In this document: positions 47,542 to 58,821 of the stretch, one piece after another | How the letters are laid out: each line of letters starts with the position of its first letter | Position numbering within the stretch: the stretch's first letter is position 1 | Assembly (NCBI GenBank): GCA_001051155.2 | Contig: JYIP02000005.1 | Span: 4,464,001 to 4,528,000, forward strand | Length of the DNA: 64,000 bases | Direction of reading: 5' to 3' | Source: Chrysoporthe austroafricana | Lineage: Eukaryota > Ascomycota > Sordariomycetes > Diaporthales > Cryphonectriaceae | Position numbers and translations under genes: made by a program | The notes under the pieces: generated by a model | The model's database searches: none | The model's input: the letters and a program-made list of their open reading frames with translations, nothing else | Told to the model about the DNA's origin: nothing

Positions 47542-48318
47542 ATGGGGGCCGGGCAAGACGGATCTCCAGGTTCAGAACTTGTAGAAAAAGCAGAGAATGC
47601 ATCTGTGTTTTGCAAAACAAGTCCTCTCCCCCCCCTCTCTCTCCTTATGAGAATGAGTTTTCCGCGGTCTGCTTGGTGTTGAAAAAGTTCGAACGTGGGT
47701 GGGGGCGTCTGTTCGAGGCATGAGCCGGAGCGGGTTGGGGGGTGGTTGGATGGCGGCCCAGTTTTGGGATCCCCTGTGTCTAGGAAACACGGGCTGGCGA
47801 GCGATAGTTTTTTGACCTAGTGAAAATGAAAAGAAATCATCCGATACCTACCTAGCCAGCATTAAGAAAGAAGGAAAAGATAGAGAAAAAAAAACATTTG
47901 AGTTCTCCGCATATCCATTGTGCCTCCCCGAAACTCCAAAAGGTGATAGGGAGGAAACGATAGAAGCAGGTCGTCAGGAGACATGAACATACGATTTCCG
48001 GCACCGGGATTTCCTTGTTCGGGTTAACGATTAAACATGTGTGGCTTTATTACAATGTACCTAGGTTTACCACCTTCCGGTGTGTGTGCGCCCATGCCGT
48101 CCGTCTTATATTGTGATATCCATCCCCACCCGCCGCGTGTTCCTCTCTTCGCACGGCCGCCTCTGCGGCGAGCCCAGATTTACGCCGGCTTGCTGTGTCC
48201 CATGTCATCGACCCCATGTATTTCCCCCCTCCCCCTAACTAGCCAGATCGGTCCACCACCCGGGGGATCTCCCACTCCTCTTCCCCCCCTCCCTCGTCTT
48301 TTCTATCCGACATCCTCA
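47542..48318. other. Convergent intergenic region (FBA1 / OSBP)
   Basis: 777 bp between two stop codons, with AT-richer 3'UTR-like DNA, an A-run near 47887 and TACCTA/CCTAGG words near 47848 and 48059. No gene is seen. Confidence 0.6.
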
Positions 48319-49844
48319 CTACTGCCCCAGGTGATCCCTGGCAAAGACCTTCTGCTCCTCCTCGCCCAGCGGCGGCGCGGCGCGCACCTTCTCGGCCTTG
48401 GCCTCGTCGAAGCGCCACACCCCGCCCGTCTTGTCGCCGTCGCCGTGGTCGGGCACGCCGGCGTGGGGGCCGAGCTGGGCGAGCAGCGGGTCCGGGTCGG
48501 TGCGCACGGAGAAGTAGCGGCGCTGCCACATGCGGCCCTCGGCGCGCTCGCGGGCGCGCAGCTCGCGCTGCGCCGTCTCGATCTTGCCCTTCTCGCGCCC
48601 CACGGTGTCCATGTCGCCCTTCTGGATCGCCTCGGCCACCTTCTGCCACGCGCGCCGCGACTCGAGCGGGTGCTGCTGCTCGATGGGCGCGACGGCGAGC
48701 GGCGTCGTCGCCGCGGCGGCGGCATCGTACGACTCCACCAGGTTGGCGGCACCGTTGCCCTTGGCCGCGCCCGCGTGGATCTCGAACTGCTTCGTCCACT
48801 GGCCCGACGCGTTGTACAGCACCTCGCGCTCGCGGCCCGTCGGGTACAGCGTCGCCGTGAAGCTGTTCTTCTTGCCCGACAGCCAGCCCTTCCCCGCGTA
48901 GTCGATCTTGGCCGTGAACCCGGACGAGCTCGTGATGAACGACGCCGAGTTGAGCTCGATGAAGGGCGCCCCCAGGAACAGGTTCTCGACGTGCAGCGAC
49001 GGCAGCGAGATGAGGTACGTCTCCTTCTCGCCCGACGGCGTCGGCACTGTCAGGATCGCGTGGCCGATCTGCTTGATGTTGATCGTCTTGCCGAACGTCG
49101 CCTTCTGCGCGTTGTAGCCCTCCAGGTGCACGCCCGAGGGGTGGTTGGTGATGCTGTACGCCGTGGCGGGCGGGTGGTGGCTGTATGAACACGTATGACT
49201 TGTCAGCCTTCCTCGTCCCTCTAGAATCAAGAGGTACGTATGTGTGTGTAGGGCCCCCCAGGGATCTGGGGAGAGGGGGGTCTCTCCGTGATGAGGCATC
49301 ACTTGTGTATATGTATATATGTATCTCTCTCTTCTTTCTTCTCGTACCTGACCTGCTCGCTGATGAGCTCCGTGGTGCCCGCGTCGTCCTCCCACTTGCC
49401 CAGAAACAGCTCCCCCAGGAACGGGTTCAGGGGCTTCTTCTCGTTGCCGTACTTCTCGCTGCGGGTGGCGTACTGCTGCTTCAGGGTGGAGAGGAACCAC
49501 TTGAGCACCAGCATGGCGCGCTTCTGCGGGTCGGCCTCCCCGGCGGGCGCGGCGAAGACGGACGGGTGCTCGCACCAGTAGGAGCTGTACTCGGTGAGGG
49601 AGATGCCGGAGAGGATGAAGGGCGGCGCCGTCAGGCTGGAGAGGTCGCCGTTGAAGGAGGCGATGGACTAGAAAGGGGGGAGGGAAGACGGCGTCAGCTC
49701 TGCTGTGTCCTCTCCCGGCGTGCCTGGCCCCGCGGATGAGCCGGGTGGCGGGTGGTGGGTGCCAACGGCTCGCTGGCTCACCTTCAGGAACGAGGTCCAA
49801 CTGCTCCCCGTGGCTTGCGGATTGGGCTGCGCGGTTTCGGCCAT
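48319..49844 (-). CDS. Oxysterol-binding protein, short Kes1/Osh4 type
   Basis: Three exons on the minus strand (49844-49782, 49667-49348, 49180-48319) give 414 aa, close to yeast Kes1/Osh4. There is no PH domain, ankyrin repeat or FFAT-like extension. The exons join as [25 protein letters not shown], the N-terminal lid and start of the lipid-binding barrel. The family signature EQVSHHPP lies at residues 125-132, and the second intron cuts its Ser codon. Further blocks are [15 protein letters not shown] and [35 protein letters not shown]. Family members exchange sterol for PI4P between ER and Golgi membranes. It is a tandem neighbour of the glycosyltransferase upstream, 1 kb away. Confidence 0.93.
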
Positions 49845-50868
49845 GATGCCTGTCTAGATCTGTAGGGACTGTAGGAGACCGTGGTAAGTCGATGGGGTTC
49901 TTTCTCCTCGCAGCCTCCCGGGGCTTCAGCTGGGAGCGCGGTCGAGATATTAAAGGAGGGGCTCAAACTTTATTGGGGGCTCAGCAGGGCAGGCGTCGGT
50001 GAGATCGACACGCGAGCATGTGGATATGGGTGGGGTATTCTCGATCGTACCTTGAGGGCTGAAGTTCCAGGGGCCAAAGTCCGACACGGGAGGCTGCTCA
50101 GCAACGGGGTGCTGCTAGGGTTGTGTTTGCAGACGAGGAGAGGTCTCCGGAAGCGCTCTAGAGGCTGGAGAGGGCATTCGCAGGTTTATCCGTTTTCCTA
50201 GGCCGTCGCCCGTCAGGCTGTAGGGGCTGTCACTAGCTGATCAGGGCCGCCGGGGCCGTCGTCAGAAGGGCCCGCCCATGGGCAGGTCTGGGTCTGTTTG
50301 TGGGCGGCTTCAGATCATGGCCTAGGATGCGACCTTCTCGATCGCCTGACGTCAGTATCACGGGCGGGGGCTACTAAAGTAAGTGCCAGCAGGCCGCCAC
50401 ACACACACACACAGGCGCCTTGTCGTCATCCGGTGGGCGCAGGCAGGCTGGCGCGCTGGTAGGTCCGGACCGCCAAGGATGCCGCCACCAGCCCGCATGT
50501 GTGCTCGCTAGCGCTGATGCTTCAGGGCCCGTCGTCCGCGACGCGCTGCCGCATACAGCCAGCACATTGTATTAGCAGCAGGACGGCTCGTGCAGCGGTG
50601 CGATTGGGATCTTAACGCCTTCGACGCGGCGTGGTCTGGTATACGTGTCTCGAGCTGGCCGCAGCAGCGCGCACCGGTGGTGGTTCAAGAAAAGAAAAAA
50701 GAAAAAAAAATCAAAGAAATAGGCGGCTATTTCTTCTGTATGGGTGTATCATGTTCTTCGCATCCTTCCCTTCCTACCGGCCCTAAACTCCGGAAATGCA
50801 AATATAGACACAGGCACGGAATCCAGCGCGGCCGAGACGGGCCACCGGCCGCGGGGCCACGCACCGCC
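49845..50868. other. Intergenic region between OSBP and GT31 genes
   Basis: About 1 kb with an A-rich patch (50690-50725), presumably containing the OSBP promoter and the GT31 3'UTR. No ORF is supported. Confidence 0.55.
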
Positions 50869-52306
50869 TCAGTACGACTGCTGCTTCCCGCACTGGCCGT
50901 CCAGCTTCTTCATCTCCTTGATGTTGAGCCCCGAGAACTTATCCTTCGGTTTCTCGCCGACGATCACCCACGGGCTCATCAGGCAGACCTCGGTGTTCTT
51001 GTCCCACGTCCAGGCCAGGCACTTCTGCCCGAGGCCGTCGCACGCCCCGACGCACTTGTCCACCGACTTCACGCGGACCGTCATGTCCGGGTCGTCCTGC
51101 CGCCCCACGTGGTCGAACCCCATCCTGATCGGGAGCTGGTCGAAGACCTCGAGGCTCGGCTGGCCGTAGATCCGCCACAGGTCCCTCCAGAACACCGGCT
51201 GGTCGATCTCCGCGAACACCCTGCCGACGTCCTTCATCTGCTCGGGCTGCGCGAGGCCGTGGAAGGACACGAGCGGGGAGCACATCCGGTCTGCCGCGAT
51301 CTTGGTGATCGCGGGCCTCTCGCCGTTGAAGAAGTGCCCGTACCGCTCGCTCAGGTAGATGCCGACCTTCATGAGCGTGGTCGCGACCAGCTTGTCGCCC
51401 CAGGTCTCGTCGAGGGACTCAACGTATGCCTGCGCGATGACCTGCGGGCTGTCGTCGATGAGCCGGCTCATGGCCTTGTTCGACAGGATGAAGCTCGACC
51501 CCCCGTGGGCGAACCTGCCCTTGTAGTCGCCGATGGCGTTGCCCAGGTATAGCTCCTCCGACGGGTCCAGGTGCTCGAGGAAACGGTATAGCGACAGCCG
51601 TATTATAAAGGTATCGTCGTCCTGCATGATGTACCACTTCTTTCCGGGCAATTGCTGCCATGCCAGCTGAAGGGCTGGTATAAACTGTATGAGGCCGGTC
51701 AGCAGACTGATCACGACGGGCGCTGTCCTGGAGCCGGGCCGCAGATACCTTCAAAGCATCCAGCTCCCACCCGACGGCCCTGGAATACCGTTCTGCGTCC
51801 TCCTTCTTCCCGTCCTTGATCGCCCGGGTCATGTTTATGTATTTCTGCATGCGCTCCGTGTTCTTCGTCTCCGTCTTGGCAACGGCCTCGCTTTCTATGA
51901 CCGACGCGACCATGTCGTGTATCACGACCCGTCGCCCCTGGAAGTCCAGCTCCCCGGCAAAGTCCCCCACGACCAGCATATTGTCCTCCTCATACTTGCT
52001 CCCCGTGCCTATGCTCTTGGACGCCTCCAGCAGGGCCGGCACGCGCTCCTGCGCGCCGTAGCCCGTCTTCACAATGTACGCGACCTCGTCGTCGGCAAAG
52101 GGGAAGCGCCCGGGCCGCTCGAGGAGGAGCCGCTCGTCGTCGGCTGAGGAGCGGAAGACGGAGAGGACCCTGGAGGTGGTGAACTTCACGAAGAGGATGA
52201 ACGGGTTGTCGTAGGGAAGGAAGATCCACAGGACGAGGCTCCAGGTCAGAAAGACGAGAAGCGCGATCCCGGCGAGCCGGCGGGGGCCGGCCACGCGAGG
52301 GAACAT
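50869..52306 (-). CDS. Type II membrane glycosyltransferase, GT31/Fringe-like
   Basis: Two exons on the minus strand, 52306-51749 and 51684-50869, give 457 aa. A single N-terminal anchor (about residues 11-30, LAGIALLVFLTWSLVLWIFL) places the catalytic part in the Golgi lumen. The metal-binding motif is MQDDDTF, with Asp208-210, in the arrangement of GT31 beta-galactosyltransferase/Fringe enzymes. Nearby blocks are LYLGNAIGDYKGRFAHGGSSFILSNKAM and ADRMCSPLVSFHGL. A C-terminal segment with four cysteines (DKCVGACDGLGQKC to VCLMSPW) resembles a small PAN/apple-like disulphide module. The 64-nt intron begins GTATCT and ends CATACAG. Donor and acceptor sugars are unknown. Confidence 0.87.
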
Positions 52307-53515
52307 GGTGATCGCGGCAGTGGGTATCTACACCAGCAGTGGTCAATGAGCAACCTTGGGGGTTGTCAACGATGATCTAGACCGAGGGAGAGGGACAGCA
52401 GGCATCCCTCATGAAGATGCATCTTCTGGTCTGTCTGGGTGGCCTGTCAGTCGACCTGGTGAATGGTGTTGAGGAAAGAAGGCCATGTACGGGCCAATTA
52501 GCCCAAGATGTGCCCCCCCCCCCCGGGTTTGCCTACGGCAGCCTCGCTCGGGTGACGAGGCCGCAGCGCTGCCAAGCCGAGCTAGCCGGCGAGGATCGCC
52601 TACCATACCACTGCATACCCAGTCTGCCAGTACACATGCCGTAGTACACCGCCCTGGGGGCTCTGAAAGCTGCTGTGCCGTAATAATTGCTGCGCAGCAT
52701 GCTTATTATGTACAGATCTTCAGGAGGATTTCTCTGGGAAACCTTTTATTTGTCAGGATCCTTGGTCTTCTCAGGCTCCTGCGGCGGCAGTAGCAGCTGT
52801 GCATTGCCCTAGTAATTGTAATTAATTACTATACTCACTCTAACCCGTCGTGGGTGCCTCCTATTAAATCCCACAGGCCCTCCTAATAGCAAGAACTCTC
52901 GAGTCATTTGTCCAACTTGTTCCTTTGTTACAGCTGCAGCCACAGCGGCCGGGCTGAATTCCTCGAGATGAGTACACAATTACGGAAATATCTGCCCTCC
53001 ATATATGCAAGGAGGTCATATATAAAAGGTGGTGGTCCGTCAGCTCCCTGCTGATAGCCGGGGGAGCTGAAGATGGTGGCGTCCACACGTGGAAGGCTAT
53101 TGTTTTCTAGCCAATGACAGATAATCCATCCAAGGGCAAAGGGTGTCCGATCGCGAGATGAGTGCACACTCAAGTGGTGATATCCAGCATCCAACCAGTC
53201 CCTAGGGCTGATCTGACTGAAGGAGTATAGGTGTGGTTCGTCTGCAGCGCCCCGCGCAACGCCGCATCACATCCTGTAGTACTACAATCCTTCCTAGTCT
53301 ACCTGAGGCTGAAGCCTCTTACAGCCGCACTTTTGCCCAACTTGGTGGATGGACCGCACCTGTAATGCCGTCATGGGCGCGTGGTGGTGGCAGCAGAGCC
53401 GCATTATACAGAGAGCCCCGGGCGGACAGCAGGCATATATAGAAGCTGCAGCCTCCGTAATATCTCATGGAATACGTGCAAGACCAACGACCATACGCGA
53501 AGCCTGCGAGACACG
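52307..53515. other. Divergent, AT-richer intergenic region
   Basis: 1.2 kb between the GT31 and CorA-like start codons. From about 52660 the DNA becomes clearly more AT-rich (for example TTGTAATTAATTACT near 52816) than the left part of the window, and it stays mixed into the CorA-like gene. There are no intact ORFs or terminal repeats. A TATATA box lies near 53436, 80 bases before the start codon. Confidence 0.5.
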
Positions 53516-56500
53516 ATGGCAGCCGAAACACCGAATCCACAGCCGGGAACCCCGACGAGCGATGAATACGCAGGAGCACGAAAATACTTGAAGAATCTGT
53601 TCAGCACAAGTGACCCACAGGCCTCTTGCCTCTCAGTGGTTCCTCACGACCTGAAGGACGCAAGAGACCTCCGATGCCACTTCTTCGGCTGCCTTGGGAT
53701 CGAAAAGCGCCTGGAGGTCTTCGGGGATGCCAACCACTCTATCTGGAGACAGGCCGAGAAGCTGGAAAACGAGAACACGGATCCCGATATTAGGATAAGC
53801 CGCGAGACTCCGTACCTCAAGCAGAGCGGGGACCCGCAGGACGATATAAGGTACATCACTGCACTGAACCTGCTGGCCGAGCTGAAGAGGATATCCGTCC
53901 TGCGACGAACCCCGGCGCTCAAGGACGATGTACGGGGACTCCGCGAGAGCATCGAAACCTGGTGGCATGAAAAGAGACAAAACATCAAGCTTGTGCACGA
54001 ACGCAGGATCGACTCCCATACATGGTACGACATCAACACGCCGGGCGGGTCTCGAAACGGAGCCCGAACACGATCTCGGGGCCAAAGTATGCCACAGCAA
54101 GGAACGCCCGGCGCGGCACGGCCCACGTCGGTGGTCTGGGACAGGTCCAATGCTAGATCCTCTCACCCGGAGCTCGACGAGATCCTCCCAGAGTTCTCAA
54201 AGAAGCTGAGAGAGGTCGTCGAGGAGATGCGCTGTGGAAACAGCGGACCCGAGTCGGACGATGACGGAAACGGCCCGCCGCCGTACGATCTGAAGCGGGA
54301 TACAAAGGCGAGGCTGATCAAGCTGGAACGTTCCGGGCTGGATGCGAATTCTATGATGGCCGGCGTGATGAAGCCCGGCCAGGAGAATGTCGACGATAAG
54401 ATCTTCAAGGGCAAATCTCCAGACCAGCAGATTTCGGTATATCACCTCTTAAGCGAGAAATTCAAGCGACGCGAACGACATGCCAACTCGGATCCTATGG
54501 AGGCAGCCTGTCCGAGTGAGTTGAGGTACTACCATATCCCGGTGAATAACATGATGGTAAGTCTACCTGCGAGCAAGATGTATCCCGAAGAATAGGACGT
54601 GGTCGAGCTAACGTTGGTGTGCAGTGGGTTGAGGTATGTCACCAATTCCTTGTGATGACAGACAGTCATTCCCGGGGCAAATTTCCCGATGATTATTCTC
54701 CTATACTCCTAACGTCTGCTCCTCGAGGTGTCAGTCGATGGCAACATGCAGTTATCTGATCCACCCTTGGTCTTGGTCCCTGGACGATCCTTGATTTTTT
54801 TTTTTTTTTTTCTTTCTTCTTTTCCTTCCCTGGTCGCTGGGTGACTAACATCAAAACCAGCAAGCTATTGCTAGCTATTTTTCAGAGACCCTGAGGCCTG
54901 GCGAAGGCTTTCGATCATGCCCAAAGACCGGTTTAGTGCTACAGGATAGCTGCTGGAGAGGCCAACAACACAGCGGGGGGCCAGGTTCAGTTGTTCACAC
55001 CCGCAATCTGCGCCCAATATGCGAGAAGATACCGACCGGTACACCTGACAATAGTACCCACGAGCTCACCGAACACACCCAGCTAACGACGACTTTAGAT
55101 GTCGAAGACTTGTACCGGAGTGGCGAAAATTCCCAAAAGGGCCTTGTTCTATTCGTGAGTGGTATCGTCCAAGCCTGCCATTTTACCTCTCACATAATTG
55201 CTAGATGCCATTCCTCCATTGGGAGACGGACCGAAGACGAAATCAGGTCGCGAACTTGACTGAACAGCTTGCCGATGAACACGACCTCAACAAGCGGGAG
55301 ACAGCGAAAATGTGGAAATCCAAGAGGAAAAGGGACAGGAAAGGCCTTGAATTCGAGAAAAAGACTCCCGTCCCTGCGCACCCTCCAGCATATAGAGAAC
55401 CGAACTACTATCGCACACGTGGCCGGCACAGAGACGAACTGTTGCAGTCATTGGCAGAAATTCTGTGGCAGAAGATCGGCGATGCAGAGAACCAAGACAT
55501 GCCTGCAGGTCTGCCTCACACCCTCTGGCAGAGCATTGTACATGAAGAGCACAACAATAAGCTACTGGTTGCGCTGAAAAAAGCTATCGGCGAGAGTGCA
55601 AGTCAACGAAAGATACCGCCTATAATGCAGCGACTGGTCTTCGAACCTGGGGAACAAAAGTTGCGCGCGTGGGGAGATATCTTGTGGGAAATTAAGAAAG
55701 CCGGAAGAGGCTATCCCACACCTCATGCCCTCGTGGACATATTTTGGGAAGAAATAAAACGAGCGAGGAAGCGGGCGGACAGGGGAGAAGACCCTCACCA
55801 CCACGGCTCACCTGAATCACGAAAGATCTTTCAGAAGCCTACACATATATTCCTGGGAGTTGACCTGGATGAATACGGCCACCTGCAACCAACGAACTCC
55901 CTCGCCAAGGTTCTCGTTCGAGCTGCGAGGCTTTACGAACGAATCATGACCTATCCCGACCAGAGAATAATGGAGGAGTACCTGTTCGAGTATCCCCCCC
56001 TGCACCCTCGGCGGACTTTGGACCAGGCGTACTTCTGGCGGCTAAGGGACACACGCATGCGGGACCGCGACCAGGTCGTCTACAGGTACACGAACGCAGA
56101 ATTCACCCACAAGTTCCGGCCGCAGCCGCCCAGCGATCCCAAGAACGACAGGTCGTCCTCTTCGTTGAAGACCAGCAGCGCATCCAAGGGCTCACAGGAT
56201 GAGGCATCCAAGCCGGAAGACTGGGTCTGGACCCGCCACGGACAGTACGAGGAGGAAGAAGGATGTGACCAATGCGACGAGGATATCCGCAAGGTGTCCA
56301 GAGCTCTAATGGTGGATCAGTTATGGCTCTGGTGCCTTGACAAAGACACAATCCTCACGTGCTTTCCGCAGCGGTACGGCATGAGTGACAAAGATCCGTC
56401 CGGGGTTCACCAGTCGATTCGGATGCGCGTCAAGACCAGGAGCAACCCGGACAATCATGTGCGGTCCATCTTCGACCTCGCACTGATCATCTTGGATGAA

Positions 56501-58311
56501 TGCTTCGATACCTTCTTCAACAGAGCTAGGACCCCGGATAAACGTCCGCAGGTAATGGATGTGTTTGCCGAGAGCATCGGTCGTGTGGTACGTCCCTCTC
56601 TTATTTCTATTCCCAGCTCGCGGAATATCATAAACACGAGGTCCTACAAAAGCCGCGATATCTGTAACATAAGACCATTCACTGGATGTGTAATCTCGTA
56701 TGGGGTCATCTCCTGGGCGATGGAGTCTCGCTGGAGAATCTAAGATAGATCTTGCAGGGCGCGGCCTTGTTTGCATCTCTCAGCGACCACCTATGCCTAT
56801 ATACCCACATCATCCTCTGAGATCATACGCCTCAGCTTGTTCACTCTGCGAGCTTCCATTCTTCTTCCATTTCTCCACGACAGGGATCTTTACTAACACT
56901 CACAGACTAACAAACAAGCCATCGCCTTCAAGCATCTATGGTCGCTGTCTGAGCGTCTCACCGAGATCTACCAGTCCGGCGTCGAGGAAAAGGTCGACCC
57001 TAACCTGATCCTGTCCTTACTCAACGTAACGCCCGAGGCCGAGCTCCAGCGCGAGATCCGCGATATCATCGACGAGCTGGACATCATCCTACACATCGCA
57101 AACCAGCAGAAAGAGATGATCACGCGCTTTGTCAGGTTCGCCAACCAAATTATCGACGACGACGTTGACCGGTGCAAAGGGGCTTGGTCCGACAAAGGTG
57201 GCGACGCGGAGATGAAACGGCTAGAGGATTTGTCGGCGAGCACAGGGACTTTGGACAATCAGAAGCAGCTCGAAAGTCTGACAGCCGAACACAGTGCGCT
57301 GCAGTCCCTTCTACTGCAGCAAAGGACCTTCAAAAACCATTCGGACGAACTGCTATCCGAAATACAGGATAGGATCAATGAAGTATCAGGCCTAAAGCTC
57401 AGTGCTGAGAGTACAGCAGGAAACGTGAGTCCTGCACATTTTGCGTGAATCCTTGATCTACCGCTGAATAGTAACTAGGTGAATGACCTGCTGGGCCTCA
57501 AACAGCAGCAGGCCAGTGTCGTGCAGGCTTACGAGGCGATGAAGCAAGGGGAGGAGACAGTGCGCCAAGGAAAAGCCATTATGGTTTTTACCGTGATGAC
57601 CATTGTCTTTGTAAGTGACACTCGGTATAGAGGTCTCGTCTGGACATCTGCTTACATATGAGGCGTCTTAGCTGCCACTGTCCTTTATGAGCAGCGTCTT
57701 CGGGATGAACGCGGTCGAGCTGACTGGCTCTAATTCGAATTCCTCGGACTCCGCAGGAGGAGGAGCATTCGACGAGATTGAGTCATTCTGGCCCACGAAT
57801 TTCAAGCGCCAACTTCTGATCATGTGTAAGTCTCGCCCGCCAAGCAGATCCTAGAGGTAACTATACGGAAGAGGCTGACACTTTCCCAGTCACTGTGTCG
57901 TTCGGGGCCGTCCTTCTCGTCATCGTCCCCGCCTTCAGCCCCTTCATCCGCGCCACATACAGCTCCGTATGGAACCAGTCCATATATAAGGTCCTTACAG
58001 CGACGGGAATGTATCGTCTATGGCTCAAGAGCGGCCTGAAGAGTAAGAATATGCGCGACGGGGGTCACGCGAACGTCAGTAAGATGAAGAAGCGGGTGCA
58101 GGAGGCTTTATATCGCAGCCAACTGGTCCGGTCCGAGATACAAGACGGTGTGAGAGATCCTGCGGGAAACCTGTTGTCGAATAGAGGTGTCATGCCTAAC
58201 GCAGGTAGAGGATCAAGGGGCGTGGCTGTTACCAACGTGACGAACGGCAGGGTCGAGCACGGAGCGGGCTCGTCGACGCCATCAGATGTGGAGAAAGGGA
58301 TATGGAAATGA
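53516..58311 (+). CDS. Large CorA-like (MIT superfamily) fungal membrane protein
   Basis: Eight exons (53516-54556, 54625-54633, 54861-55154, 55205-56587, 56906-57424, 57479-57610, 57672-57825, 57890-58311) give 1317 aa. The end has two close transmembrane helices, AIMVFTVMTIVF-LPLSFMSSVF and LLIM-FTVSFGAVLLVIVPAFS. Between them is the GMN signature (residues 1137-1139) of CorA/Mrs2 magnesium channels. Before the helices, VTNKQAIAFKHLWSLSERLTEIY starts a long helical region. YHIPVNNMM-WVE-QAIASYF and MPFLHWETDRRR are blocks I associate with fungal CorA-like proteins, many of which carry ankyrin repeats; I see none here. Exon 2 is only nine nucleotides (Trp-Val-Glu). The first 340 aa match no domain I know. 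Transport activity is not shown; many family members are annotated only by the GMN motif. Confidence 0.83.
54625..54633 (+). other. Nine-nucleotide microexon of the CorA-like gene
   Basis: The TGGGTTGAG sequence is flanked by a GTGCAG acceptor and a GTATGT donor. It encodes Trp-Val-Glu and joins NNMM to QAIASYF in phase 0. Skipping it keeps the frame but loses three residues that complete a motif I recall as conserved (NNM-W-x-E-x-A-I). Confidence 0.75.
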
Positions 58312-58821
58312 GGATAGTGTCAACCTGACATTACTTTATAGCAGAAGTGTGATAGTTACTTGCCTATGCTTTTCGGAATTCGTAAGACCAAGAACAAAGA
58401 TCCAGCCCAAGCTTCTGACGTCTTGTGAAGAGGGTTTACTTGCCTTTTTCGGACAGCGTCTCGGCCATGATTGGTTCCGTGGCTATCCACCGGCAAGCGG
58501 TGACCTCTTGGCTTCAAGCTAGTTCACTCGAAGTTCAGAAAAGCTTCTCACGGCCAAGAAACTACTATGGAAAGCTTACTCCGGCGCATATTAGAATGCA
58601 GAGCCTAGATTGTATGCGCTGACTCTTACAGGATGCACCTCTCCAGAGGTCCGGCATACCTGATGAGCCCTCGGCCTGGTGCGTAGAGACAAAGATCTGA
58701 TGAGTGCAACTGTCGAATCATACCGCAAGTCCACGAACTGATACTCGCAACAGAAAGTATGTTGTGTTGCATGCACCTTTTGATCCTCTCTATGCAGTAC
58801 GTCACGCCAAAGGTCTGAATC
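58312..58821. other. Convergent intergenic region (CorA-like / HTD2-like)
   Basis: 510 bp between two stop codons, AT-richer than average. No ORF, repeat or RNA gene is recognised. Confidence 0.6.

Noticed and set aside
52660..53300. Transposon relic in AT-rich spacer
   Set aside because: No terminal inverted repeats, target duplication or transposase-like frame could be seen; only a composition change is supported.
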